Source of the DNA: Watersipora subatra
Taxonomy: Eukaryota; Bryozoa; Gymnolaemata; Cheilostomatida; Watersiporidae
DNA: 64,000 nucleotides
Direction: 5' to 3'
Assembly (NCBI RefSeq): GCF_963576615.1
Contig: NC_088708.1
Location: 25,055,191 to 25,119,190 of the forward strand
Both the position numbers and the translations under genes were made by a program. A model generated the notes under the pieces. It was not told the DNA's origin, ran no database searches, and worked only from the letters and a program-made list of their open reading frames with translations. Within the stretch, counting starts at the first letter, position 1; each line of letters begins with the position of its first letter. This document shows, piece by piece, positions 1 to 12,161 of the stretch.

Positions 1-34
1 GACCAGATAAGCTTAACAGTGGCAGGAGGCATCT
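1..34 (-). CDS. Possible first coding exon of a gene cut by the left edge
   Basis: On the minus strand a good acceptor (pyrimidine-rich, ending tttcag) lies at 40-35 and is followed two bases later by an ATG at 32-30 that opens a frame of ten codons (MPPATVKLIW) to the edge. About 1.2 kb upstream, a GC-richer stretch ends in CAGAAG with a strong donor gtacgt at 1224-1223, as expected of a 5' untranslated exon at roughly 1225-1340. Together they suggest a minus-strand gene whose transcript starts near 1.3 kb and whose body is outside the window. Ten codons are too few to name a family, and a chance acceptor-ATG pair cannot be excluded. Confidence 0.3.
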
Positions 35-2568
35 CTGAAATAGGCAAACAGTCACTTCTCAATATCTCTACTATTTCAATATTAATAAAATATTACTGGA
101 AAAAAAACAATTTTAAAATCGGAAACAATGTTATATTTAGTGCATACTAACCTGAAATGATAATATTATGCACGTGAGCCTTATAGATGCAAGATTATTC
201 ATGTATACTGTCAAAAATGAAACTTCTGTGTATCATCAGCATTTTGTGATATATATTAGAAGGAGAATCATGTCTGAGAACGTGGTTGGCCACAGTCTCT
301 GTTCTACAATTGTCAATACAAATACCAGTATAAGAATTTCAAAAGAAGCAGAAAAAGAAAATCAGGCATCACTGCTCAATCAACTCTACTCCTTGCAGAA
401 TGTTATCTATTTGTTTGTTGGATATATGCCACACACAAAAAACTGACATATTTACAATAACTAAAATCTAGTTTTATCCTGCATCATATCTGTATGCCCA
501 AGGCATTAAAGTAAACTGTGGTCTAGTCAGAATCTATGGACTAGGCAATCACAATGCGAGCGAGCCAAAGTCACAGTAGACTTAAGCTGACCTATTGTCC
601 TTTAAAGTCATGTTAGACTTGCTGAATTAAACTAGCTAACCACATCAATGTTACATGCAATCTAATAACAACACTGTGCGCGCAATGTGCATTAAAACCT
701 TCTAGATCCAATATATTTAATAATTTTTAACCTCCTACAATTGTTTATGTACTTGGGCTGTACTTTTAGAGTGTCAGTTGTGACAGAAGCAGAACATGTC
801 ACTTGCTAAACTACATAAAACAGTAAACAATAAGCTGTTGTTATCTGCATGGAGTGACTGCAAGATTTAAAGTCAAGATAACTGAGGTACATTCGTTTAA
901 CTCGTTTGAATGTGAAAAAAGAGTTGAAAAGGTCAATTAGAAATTGAAGAGCTTGTGCTCATTTGGTCCGTAGACGCTGTTTGTAAAGCTCTACATGAGC
1001 ATCTCGAGCCATGGCGAACGTTTATCATTCAAACAATGAATAGGAGTTGTCTAACTCATTAAAACGGAAAACCCATTTCACGTGACAGCAAACGGCTCAG
1101 TCTTCAGCAACACTGCAACCTTTAATCTCATTTTAAGCAGTAGTTTAGCACTCCATCAATATATTAGGTTGATTACCAATGAGGACTTACAACAGCTGAT
1201 ACGTAAGGAGATTATAACACGTACCTTCTGCAGCAACGGCACACTACTTTAGCGAAGAGCGATTGAACTGCTCACCAACATCACCCTCAGCCGCCTCTCG
1301 TCTTTCTCGACGTCACATTCTAGGTCGGCGATTGTTAGTTGGCAAAAGTCAACAAGAGGTCATTCCTGTGGCTACGTTATTGGCATGCCAAGCGATTTAG
1401 CGCAGTATTTTTGTGACCCGCATCGCAATCACGGCTGGAGTGGTTATCAACCCGAATGATTGGTGCCTCGATTGCATCAGAAGCTTTCGGAGTTCGGAGT
1501 CCCGCACACGAAAGGCTTGTGCACAGAGCGTTACTAGCGCATGCAATGCTAGGGCTCCCAGCTATGCCACGCATAACCTCTGTAATGATATCCACAACGG
1601 CCCATTGCCATATCATCAAGAGCTTGTCATCTTGACAGCCATGAAACTTTATAATGTATAGTCATTTTGGCTACAAAGGATGCATGGCACATTTCTTCCA
1701 TGATGCAAACATTTATGTTATGCCATTGAAGTTATAACCATTATACACCCTATAATTGTCCTTGATGTATCTCTTAACTGTATCTAACTATATCCTACTA
1801 TTAAGCTCTAAAACTTGCTCAAAATATACTTCACAAAAAAATTTCATGTGTGAAAAGATGTGAAACTGCAGAAAAAATGCAGGTTTTGCCTGCATAAAAA
1901 GTGTTTTACACCTAACTAAATGAAATCCAATCAGCCAGGCTGGAAAATTTGCATAGTTATACAAATTTCATATTTGTAATGATAAACTATTTTGTAGTTC
2001 TCTAATATAGGTTGACCCTTATGGCAAATTCAGCCATTCTGAGTGCAAATTGCAGAAGCACTTTTTATCCATTTTGTTTCATCAATTTGTCAGCTTATAA
2101 GCAATATACACTGGCATAAATAGAGCTAGAGAAATAAGACTTCCTGCATCACTGCTAGAAGCTTCTGTTATACAGTCTACAATTAGTTATATTCTTGAAA
2201 TGAGTACTTATTCTGTGTGCAAATCGAGAACAACATTTGTGGAGAAAACTATCAACTGAACGAATTATTTTCAACGCCCAACTCAGAAGAACAATGGGTC
2301 ACTTTCTAATTTGAGCCAATATTTCATACATAAATAGTTGACAGTGTCTTTCATCTGCTCCATTTGGTTCATTTATAATGCTCAAGAATCTTTACCTATT
2401 AGAGCATACTTATATGCATACTTATGCCCTCGCTTGGTTGATCTCATTTGACTACATTTTATACACAGATATTATTCAGTTTATAATACATGATATCTAT
2501 TTTACATAACAATAATTATATCTATTGTACACGTGTACCATATCATTAGATTTAATACTGTAGTATTT
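35..2568. other. No confident gene; possible 5' untranslated exon near 1225-1340
   Basis: Mostly AT-rich sequence. The stretch about 1250-1560 is richer in G+C and CpG and carries overlapping open frames on both strands (about 80 codons each) with no recognisable protein. It could be the promoter and first untranslated exon of the gene entering from the left edge. Nothing else coding or structural is recognised. Confidence 0.35.
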
Positions 2569-4215
2569 ATACAAAGAGACTAACTGAACTGTATGAGGGA
2601 TAGCATATCAACAGTTATACAAAGAGACTAACTGAACTGTATGAGGGATAGCATATCAACAGTTATACAAGGAGCCTAACTGAACTATATAAGGTACAGC
2701 ATATCAACAGTTATACAAAGAGACTAACTGAACTGTATAAGGTACAGCATATCAACAGTTATACAAGGAGAGTAACTGAACTGTATAAGGTACAGCATAT
2801 CAACAGCTATACAAGGAGACTAACTGAACTATATAAGGTACAGCATATCAACAGTTATACAAGGAGCCTAACTGAACTGTATAAGGTACAGCATATCAAC
2901 AGTTATACAAGGAGACTAACTGAACTGTATAAGGTACAGCATATCAACAGCTATACAAAGAGACTAACTGAACTGTATAAGGTACAGCATATCAACAGTT
3001 ATACAAGGAGCCTAACTGAACTGTATAAGGTACAGCATATCAACAGTTATACAAGGAGACTAACTGAACTGTATAAGGTACAGCATATCAACAGCTATAC
3101 AAGGAGACTAACTGAACTATATAAGGTACAGCATATCAACAGTTATACAAGGAGCCTAACTGAACTGTATAAGGTACATCAACTCAACAGCTATACAAAG
3201 AGACTAACTGAACTGTATAAGGTACAGCATATCAACAGCTGTACAAGGAGAGTAACTGAACTGTATAAGATACAGCAAATCAACAGTTATACAAGGAGCC
3301 TAACTGAACTGTATAAGGTATAGCATATCAACAGCTATACAAAGAGACTAACTGAACTGTATAAGGTACAGCATATCAACAGCTATACAAAGAGACTAAC
3401 TGAACTGTATAAGGTACAGCATATCAACAGCTATACAAGGAGACTAACTGAACTGTATAAGGTACAGCATATCAACAGTTATACAAGGAGACTAACTGAA
3501 CTGTATAAGGTATAGCATATCAACAGCTATACAAGGAGACTAACTGAACTGTATAAGGTACAGCATATCAACAGCTATACAAAGAGACTAACTGAACTGT
3601 ATAAGGTACAGCATATCAACAGCTATACAAAGAGACTAACTGAACTGTATAAGGTACAGCATATCAACAGCTGTACAAGGAGAGTAACTGAACTGTATAA
3701 GGTACAGCATATCAACAGTTATACAAGGAGCCTAACTGAACTGTATAAGGTACAGCATATCAACAGCTATACAAAGAGACTAACTGAACTGTATAAGGTA
3801 CAGCATATCAACAGCTATACAAAGAGACTAACTGAACTGTATAAGGTACAGCATATCAACAGCTATACAAAGAGACTAACTGAACTGTATAAGGTACAGC
3901 ATATCAACAGCTGTACAAGGAGAGTAACTGAACTGTATAAGGTACAGCATATCAACAGTTATACAAGGAGCCTAACTGAACTGTATAAGGTACAGCATAT
4001 CAACAGCTATACAAAGAGACTAACTGAACTGTATAAGGTACAGCATATCAACAGCTATACAAGGAGAGTAACTGAACTATATAAGGTACAGCATATCAAC
4101 AGTTATACAAGGAGACTAACTGAACTATATAAGGTACAGCATATCAACAGTTATACAAGGAGAGTAACTGAACTGTATAAGGTACATCATCTCAACAGCT
4201 ACACAACGAGACTAA
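2569..4215. repeat. 48-bp minisatellite, about 35 copies
   Basis: A 48-bp unit built around atacaaggagactaactgaa and ending in tatcaacagtt recurs in register from 2569 to the degenerate last copy at 4201, which gives 35 units. Units differ at a few diagnostic sites (aaagagac, aaggagcc or aaggagag; atac or gtac; tgtataag or tatataag), and blocks of variants recur in the same order, so part of the array shows higher-order structure. There is no open frame of note and no sign of a gene around it. Confidence 0.95.
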
Positions 4216-4956
4216 CTGAAATTTATTATTACCGTCTCGAGTGTCATCACACGATTGTTCTACGAATATATTTAAAAGCGAAAATTTTTAAAAGCTTAAA
4301 AAATCCCATGGCTTATGAAAACAAATCGTTCCATCAACAATTTATTGGAAATTTTTGTTTTTTTAACTTGTTCATATTATTTGTTCTACAGACATTTTTC
4401 AAGTGTCAATATCTCAGCTTTGGCTAGTTGACAGCGTTACTGTTTATAACCGCTGCTTCTCATTGGGTTACTTGGAAGGTCAGCAGTAAGACTCAGCAAT
4501 GGACTCCAGAGCGAAGTCTTGCACACTTCTAACTAATTTTTAAATTGGTATTTAAGAAAGTGACGTTATTAGAACTGCAATGTTAGTAATACGCGAATAT
4601 TTTAAAGACAACCTTTCAAAACCGAATACTCATAGGGGCTGGTAGTGTGGAACTGAGCACTCTGGTGCTCAAATGTAGAAAGGAAACAATGTGGTCAAGA
4701 AACAGCCATTATACCTGACAAGAACTTATAATTTAATAGTAGGTGGTACAAGTCGCTGCCAGTGGTGGCTGTCACAGCAGTGCAAAGCCAACTTATCATG
4801 TTAATGGTATCACACCTGGCCTTGTAGTATTTTTCACAGCCCTCAGTCGAAAGAATGCATTTTAGACTGAATATTTAACAAGAGATAATTTACTTGGGAT
4901 CTCCAGATTTTAACATCATTAGCCTATGGTAATTATTTTATCCTGTTATCTGTCCC
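4216..4956. other. Gene-free spacer between two minisatellites
   Basis: Unique-looking AT-rich sequence. No splice-flanked frame, RNA gene or repeat was recognised. Confidence 0.4.
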
Positions 4957-5211
4957 TTGTCCACCAAGGATTTGTCCACCAAAGATTTGTCCACCAAGGA
5001 CTTATCCACCAAGGACTTGTCCACGAAGGATTTGTCTACCAAGGATTTGTCTACCAAGGACTTGTCCACCAAGGATTTGTCTACCAAGGACTTGTCCACC
5101 AAGGATTTGTCTACCAAGGACTTATCCACCAAGGATTTGTCTACCAAGGACTTATCCACCAAGGATTTGTCTACCAAGGACCTGTCTACTAATGATTTGC
5201 CCACCAAGGAT
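4957..5211. repeat. 15-bp minisatellite, 17 copies
   Basis: The unit ttgtccaccaaggat (variants ttgtctaccaaggac and ttatccaccaaggac) repeats in exact 15-bp register from 4957 to 5211. Because 15 is divisible by three and the unit has no stop in several frames, both strands stay open: one plus frame reads STKDL repeats continuing to 5337, and the minus strand reads KSLVD repeats. No promoter, splice context or non-repeat domain supports translation, so it is treated as a non-coding minisatellite. Confidence 0.9.
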
Positions 5212-7919
5212 AACCTAAGAGTTTCAAAACCTTTTACTGCTCACTTTGTAATATTTACAGACAGAGGAAATCTTTCAATAAAATCCTTTAAAAAATCAGC
5301 GGTCATCAGTGTTTTTATCTTTAAATGTCATATTTGACTTAGAGTTTATTATCAGGTCAATGGCCAATAATATATATGTGATTTGCTTAGCATTAAGGTG
5401 GTGCTGTATCAACAATCCTAAGGCTATTTTGGTATAGTTCCAAATTACTGCTTCCAAATTATTTATTTAATATAACCTGCTGCACTTGACTAGAGAAGCG
5501 GCTTGAAGGGTAACGAAGTTGTTTGGATGAAGGAACTTAGTTTAGAGCTTAAACCAATGAGTATGATCATCAAAGATCTCTAAAACCATGTTGATTAGAT
5601 TATACTTACACTTAGAGGTCAGAGTGTAACTAGGAAAATACAAGAATTCCCTTTTAAACCCTTCTTATTTATTCTTAGAGAGTAAACTGTGTAAAGTCGA
5701 CATACAAATATTCAAGCCAACAACATTGTTTAAAAATGGATTTTACTGTTCTGAAACACCATTTACCGATTACCTTTTATGCTCCTTTGAAACTGTCACT
5801 TTGCATAGACGCTTTACTGTCATATATTGCCAGCCATCAAACTCTCTGTAGATGTTGCTAGGCTATAACAGTTGCCAACTGATTCTAATGGTATTGCCAT
5901 TATGTAATCTTGGCCTCTGTTCATCTACAGCAAGCGCTACCATTGTGATAGCGGTAGCGAGCATGAGGTGGCTGTATTTTGAGTCAAGCTGTGGGAGATC
6001 ATTTACACAAATTCTTGAAGATTTATGGCTGAAAACTTCCTGGGTTGTCTCGTAGGGAAACTGAATGACAAAAACTTTGTAGTCAGCAGATTCAATGGTT
6101 ATAATAAAAGTTTAAATTTAGAAAAAATAACCTAGTGCTAATAAGCTTTCCTTGTCAGTAAGACACACCCTGCTCACTGCCTGCTGACTGGGCTCTGCAC
6201 CTCAATTAGTTAAACTATTGTGTACATGGAGCCTTTATCAATTATTTTTATGATGTAGTTTTCCGCGATTGTCTTACTTGATGAAAAATAAAACTCTATT
6301 CAACTCACCTTTTATGTCTTCTAAATGTAACCTTGATTTCTGGCAAAATATCTATGCTATTTATTTTCAAGATATAACATGTTCCACACGATTTGCTAGC
6401 ATCACAATTTACGTTGCGGAAAATTGCATCCGCCAGTCTAAAGCTTCCATAATTTGCTTGGTACAATGCTTGGTACTAACTGCATTATAGTCATTTCATC
6501 CTATAACGACTACGATTGGTTGCAGCAGTATGTCAGGGGCATGGATACGTTTGGCTGCAAGGCTAAAGTGTATTTCATACGTTGGAAAGGCGCTACCAGA
6601 GGTTTGACGAAGAAAACTATTCGTAAGAAACGAGATTCACTCCAAGCCTAGTAGAACGGTTCCGTCTACTTGCCCTGCTAGTGACTAGGCGGTGAGCCGA
6701 GCCGAACACTCCCAGTTGTGTGACACATGCTATCATCAGCTGCTCTGATGATTACCAACAGGCATTTCTGCTCTAGCAATATTAGAAGGCTGGCCTTCAA
6801 GCTCACCCTGATATATCATGATTACGCATGCAGTTTAGGTCTGAAAACCAAAGGATGAGGAGGCTAAATGCTGGTCTGGTTTCCTTTTGATATGCTTCGC
6901 TGAGCATGACACTTTGACAGGCCCAGCGAGTGGTGCGGAGTGCCCATCTCAATGTCTGATGACTTTGCCACGCAGCTCGTTGCGGTGTTTTGTTGCCTGT
7001 AACTGGAGAATAGTATTATGAAGGGGTGTTGTGTTTGAAAACACAAACTTTTCAGACAGACTCCTTCAGTCATCTTTCAACTAGCATTTTGTGAGCCCTG
7101 CTAAGAGATGTCTATATTTTGTGATCTCCTATACATTTGTAAAGCATACGTACACTTAGAGTAGATACAACACTCTTGTCTTAGTTCATTAACCATTCCA
7201 TAAGCATGAGTTACGGAGCAGAGTGTGAATTTCATTTACTGTTGATGATAGCATCGATAGTATATGTACAGCGCTATTGGCAGCGAAGATTAATGATTTC
7301 AAGGCTCTATCCGTTCATTATCATCTCAGGCGGCGCTATACAGGCAGACATTTGCCAGGCTGATGTTAGATAAAATGTTTGCTTCTCCTTATAGCCACTG
7401 ATTATACCCTGCTGACACACAGAAAATTTCCATGAGTAGAAACCTCTTTGATCACTTTTAGGCCAGTGACTAAAAAGTGATACAAATTTAATACAGGCCC
7501 TAACTACAATCGCGGGCATGTGCTACTTGTTGGCAACCGTTAGGAATCTTTTGCCACACTCAGAATTCTTGGACATTGTCCATAACCGATAAGAGCAGAA
7601 GGCCTGATAATTGGGCCTGGTGGTTAGGGAGAGGAGAGAGCAGCTGCGATGACACGGATGACTGATGCGTCAGTAAAGGGCACATTGTACTAACTTTCAT
7701 CTATGCTTCAAGCACTAGGGAACGCAGTTGGTAATGGTCGGCAAAGCTAGTCGGCCTGTAGTCTGCCATTTCTTCCTGCCTGTTAGCTTGTTTTCTGTAC
7801 AAAGTATCGTCTGCTAATACGACTAAACTGTTAGTAAGATCAAAGCAAATAATATCGCATCATTTCTGCTAAACTGTTCATGATAGCAGTGAAAAAAAAA
7901 ACAAAAACCTTTGCTCAAG
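5212..7919. other. No recognisable gene
   Basis: About 2.7 kb with only short open frames (longest roughly 70 codons, for example 5852-6055, 6454-6651 and 6864-7073). None resembles a known family or joins in phase to a neighbour through good splice sites. It may be intergenic or intronic. Confidence 0.35.
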
Positions 7920-8510
7920 GTGATATGTTTAGGTATCATGTAGAAGTCTCCTTACAGTGATATGTTTAGGTATCATGTAAAAGTCTCCTTACAGTAATAT
8001 GTTTAGGTATCATGTAGAAGTATCCTTACAGTGATATGTTTAGGTATCATGTAGAAGTATCCTTACAGTGATATGTTTAGGTATCATGTAGAAGTCTCCT
8101 TACAGTAATATGTTTAGGTATCATGTAGAAGTCTCCTTACAGTGATATGTTTAGGTAGCATGTAGAAGTATCCTTACAGTGATATGTTTAGGTATCATGT
8201 AGAAGTCTCCTTACAGTAATATGTTTAGGTATCATGTAGAAGTCTCCTTACAGTGATATGTTTAGGTATCATGTAGAGTAGAAGTCTCCCTACAGCGATA
8301 TGTTTAGGTATCATGTAGAAGTCTCCTTACAGTGATATGTTTAGGTATCATGAAGAAGTATCCTTACAGTGATATGTTTAGGTATCATGTAGAAGTATCC
8401 TTACAGTGATATGTTTAGGTATCATGTAGAAGTCTCCTTACAGTGATGTGTTTAGGTATCACATATAAGTCTCCTTACAGGGATATACGTATTTAGGTAT
8501 CATGTAGAAG
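7920..8510 (+). repeat. 37-bp minisatellite, first arm (about 16 copies)
   Basis: The unit gtgatatgtttaggtatcat plus a 17-base remainder (gtagaagtctccttaca) repeats at 37-bp steps from 7920 to about 8510. One copy carries a 5-bp duplication near 8275, and the last two copies are degenerate. The same unit follows in inverted orientation at 8549-8840. Confidence 0.93.
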
Positions 8511-8548
8511 TATACCTGCAAGCGTATTAATCTTATGTATGCTAATCT

Positions 8549-8840
8549 TAAGGAGACTTATACATGATACCTAAACATATCACTATAAGGAGACTTCTAC
8601 ATGATACCTAAACATATCACTGTAAGGAGACTTCTACATGATACCTAAACATATCACTGTAAGGAGACTTCTACATGATACCTAAACATATCACTGTAAG
8701 GAGACTTCTACATGATACCTAAACATATCACTGTAAGGAGACTTCTACATGATACCTAAACATATCACTGTAAGGAGACTTCTACATGATACCTAAACAT
8801 ATCACTGTAAGGAGACTTCTACATGATACCTAAACATATT
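8549..8840 (-). repeat. 37-bp minisatellite, inverted arm (about 8 copies)
   Basis: These are near-identical copies of the reverse complement of the preceding 37-bp unit (reading aaggagacttctacatgata and so on), separated from the first arm by about 38 bp of other sequence (8511-8548). The inverted copies are more uniform than those of the first arm, so they probably arose later by inversion and expansion. Any transcript crossing both arms could fold into a stem of up to about 290 bp. Confidence 0.92.
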
Positions 8841-9690
8841 AGCTAAATGAATGAGTATCAGTAGTTTAAGCTAAATTCTTATTATTATCCTGTTCATTGC
8901 AGTTGAATAGTTCATTGCAGGCTATTAGAAATAAAGTGTCAAGGAGCACACAATCCATAAAATTTTGAGTGTTTGCATTGTCATAATAACTCCATAATGA
9001 CATCTACCCAGCCATCTCATACTCATCCGTTTGATGCTCACACTTTTTAGTGCATAGTTATAAGGATGGTTTGTTCAATTAAATATAGTTTCTAAATTAT
9101 ATCATAGATGGTGAGTAGTTGAAAAAGGTATATATATTGCCTGTTTATACCAAATACATTGCATATTATATAAATTCTAAATCTAATATGGCTACCCTTG
9201 GCATCATATAGCACGGGACAGCTCTTATAATTTTAGCACTATAGAATTGCATGGTGTAGATTTGTAATCCAAAATACAAGTCAAAAACTAAACATCAACT
9301 CATGCAATAAAGATGTAGATGTCATGTAATGTAGATGACCAAAGAAGGATAATACATTAAGGGTTGTCGGTTGTTTACATTAATTTAGGAATCACAACCC
9401 CCAAACAGTAACAAAAAATGCGGTTCGCATAGCCTAAAATAAAATTGTTTATGCGAAATTCAGATCCGAGACTATATCGAATATGCTGAGATTTTGAGGC
9501 TATAAGTTATTTTGAAGGTCGCCCAGTTGAGACTCACTTTTGACCAAACGCGGATATATATTTTATTTTAAACTAAATTCGGTAATCGACATTTCTGTTG
9601 TTCATATTTTTAGGTTAACATCATGATTCGTAACTGATCAAGTTTATCACGCGTTTTATTTTTGTCGATGACCATGTTAAACTAGTTAAT
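8841..9690. other. Gene-free AT-rich spacer
   Basis: No open frame with splice support, no repeat and no RNA gene recognised. Confidence 0.4.
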
Positions 9691-9700
9691 GTGATATCCA

Positions 9701-9887
9701 GACCTGCCAACCCAAGAGTGGGGCAATGCGTGAGAGTTGGTTTTGGGGCAATTGATGTATCAATGATAGTATATATAAAATTGTGGAAAATGGGGAAAAA
9801 ATCTCACGCGTTTCTCACGCATTTTCGTTTTTTCTTTGGGGTGATTGCGTGAGTCTCACGCCCAATGCGTGAGAGTTGGCAGGTATG
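9701..9887. mobile_element. Small TIR element (MITE) with 9-10 bp target duplication
   Basis: The ends read gacctgccaaccc on the left and, on the opposite strand, catacctgccaactctcacg on the right, giving an imperfect terminal inverted repeat with core acctgccaac. The element is flanked by gtgatatcca at 9691-9700 and again at 9888-9897, a clean 9-10 bp target-site duplication. Internal sequence is rich in the motif gcgtgag in both orientations. With a length of 187 bp and no frame it is a non-autonomous DNA transposon. The duplication length fits Mutator-like elements, but the superfamily is inferred from that alone. Confidence 0.8.
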
Positions 9888-9897
9888 GTGATATCCA

Positions 9898-11280
9898 TTG
9901 TTCTTTTCAACTCTTGTCAACTGGGTAGTTCACTGGAAAATTCTTTGGAATATTTATTATTATCATTATTACGTTGTTTTAATATAGAAACAATTTTAAC
10001 ATGTATTGATAAATCATGTGTACTTTTATTGATATGTTTGATTCATAAGTTGTACAACGCAGGTTAGGTGTTGGTGTATAAGTTTTGTCAGCCATCTTCC
10101 ATTTTAAAGATGCTTTCTCAAAAATAATGCTCACCTTCTACTTATTTTAGTTAAATTATCTCATTTTGGTGGTGCTGTATTTTTTAGCTACTGTCTGATA
10201 ATATGTGTACCAAAAGTGGTCTCTGTATAGAACTGAACTTCTTTGTCTGAACTGAAAATCTTTGTTTTATCTTTGCAAATGCTCAATTCGCTTTTTATAG
10301 AAAGATAGCATCAAACAATGTTTCAGACAACGAATGCAATACCTGGAATAACTTATTCTCTCCCAAAATTGAACTGAAATGTATTTTCTAGTTATTACAG
10401 TTCATACAGTTCAAAATACAGTCCATGATCTTTTAGCATTTTTTTTAATTAGTTTTGATTTGACTTCAAGTTACAAGCAAATCATAATTAAGTAACACAA
10501 ACTTAACTACGTTTTAACATGAACTTGTTCTACTATCAAAGATAATGTACACTCTTATATAAACAACTTTTTTGTTTGTATTTAAGCCTAAATATTTTAA
10601 TAATGACAATATACCGTTGCAAACGCAAATCTCACATAGCAGCACAGTAAACAGTTTAGTGGAAATGTCAGCCTACTATTCTGAATGAGTTTGTGGACTC
10701 ATATTTTATAGTCTCCAATAGTTTTTCATTTAAATTTTCAGTAAATGGGTCATAGATATTTAATTGTTTTTAGGGATATACTTCGCTATTGTTATTTAAA
10801 TGATTGGAATGTATTTGTCTGTCTATCGTATCATTGGTTGCAGATTTGGTGAACATTTTTATTAGGCAACTAATCTGTCCAGGAGTTTTTAGTGGGTTTG
10901 TTACTATAGAGGCTTTCTGAATGCATAGGAGCTAGGTCTTTTATAGATTAGTTTTAGCAGAGCTATAACCATTGTTTTATCCTAGATGGAACATTTAAGA
11001 GATTTACTCTTATTACAACTCTATAGTTATATTACACTGCTAACAAATTATCACAATGTTATATGGGTCGCGGTCACAGAAACCATGGCAAATCACGAAG
11101 TTGAGTTATTCGACTTTAAAGTTGCACTAACTGAATTTATAATTTTGGTAAGAATTTTTGTAACACGTGCTTCTGGACCAATCAAAGAGTGATCTTTCTG
11201 AATCTGAAGTCAGTTTAGATAATAAATGTCTTAAAACCTCGGAAAAACCCCTTAAAACCGTTGCTATGCTAAACAGGAAG
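9898..11280. other. No recognisable gene
   Basis: AT-rich, with only short open frames (10986-11192 is the longest, 68 codons, beginning just after a splice-acceptor-like tag). It may belong to the upstream part of the dispersed repeat that follows, but the second copy of that repeat does not clearly extend this far. Confidence 0.35.
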
Positions 11281-12030
11281 TACTGAAAAATGGCGTCCGA
11301 AAAACGTAATCGTTTCTTTTTTGCCGATTTGAAGGATAATTCTGACATTTTGGACACTTATAATGGGTACTATGGTATTCCAACTGATGCCAAAAGCAGT
11401 GTAAGTAAAGGGAATGACCATGATATATTCCTAACCATTCATAAAAGATTTTTACAATGTTTAATTATAAGAATAATTATTCGATTTTATAAGATTTGAT
11501 TATAAGAAAAATTATTCGAATTTGCAAGATCAAAGTATAGAGTGACCGATGATGTGCAATATGTTACTGTTATTATTATTTTTTAACATTTTGTTGATCA
11601 TACTACGATTGTGCTCGATATCGCGGCACTGCCAAGCCGTTTTTAAGATCTGCAAAATTAGGTAATACATTTTCCTATAGATATACAGCCATTTTTATGA
11701 CAACCAGCCAAAATCTGTTTAGATTTTTAAATTCAGCATAACTTTTTTGATATAAAGACAGAAATCTAGATAAATATCACAACCTCTTAATATTGGTTGC
11801 TATGACGTTTTGAAATGTAAACAAAACTGTGCATCGGTTTTCGTTTCTCAGACTTTAACACCAGTTTTCTCGGAGCTAGGTTTTCGCACTGATGGTAAAC
11901 ATGCATTCAGTTTATTGACCATAAAATCTGTTGTAATTAAGCTAGAATCAAATTTTTTTTTGCAAAATAATTGTGAGAATTTTCTCCTTCTGTTAATGCA
12001 GATAACTCTAAATTTTTTAATCCCGACTTA
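11281..12030 (+). repeat. Dispersed repeat with exon-like frame (copy 1)
   Basis: The segment is similar to 55730-56040. The shared part begins with a short frame at 11290 (MASEKRNRFFFADLK, then a stretch around DILDTYNGYYGIPTDA) ending in the donor-like agtgtaagtaa. It continues through the downstream motif (tttttacaatgtttaattat) and resumes at about 11765 with a tract around tatgacgttttgaaatgtaa. The other copy keeps the same frame (FADFKVTDILDT) and the same gtaagt. It is probably a mobile or processed sequence carrying an exon; the parent gene is not identified. Confidence 0.55.
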
Positions 12031-12161
12031 ACCATGGTTTCTGTGATCATGACACATATTGCCAGCATATGATGCGTATTCTTTGCCTAGGAGATTCATT
12101 GGCAAGTTGACACAGTTTTGTGTTACTTAGCAAAATTTGTTTGCCTGTCCACAGTTTCATT

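Noticed and set aside
168-446. Plus-strand frame of 92 codons
   Set aside because: No similarity to any family, composition like the surrounding AT-rich sequence, and no splice or promoter context.
4926-5337. Open frames of 88-126 codons on both strands (STKDL and KSLVD pentapeptide repeats)
   Set aside because: Produced entirely by the 15-bp minisatellite, which is open in several frames on both strands; no ATG-led frame with flanking non-repeat coding sequence or splice support.
6454-6651. Plus-strand frame of 65 codons with a basic C-terminus
   Set aside because: Resembles no family I recognise and has no supporting context; the basic end could be chance.
2569-8840. Tandem repeats considered as CRISPR arrays
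   Set aside because: Units are contiguous without unique spacers, no cas genes are present, and the genome is eukaryotic.
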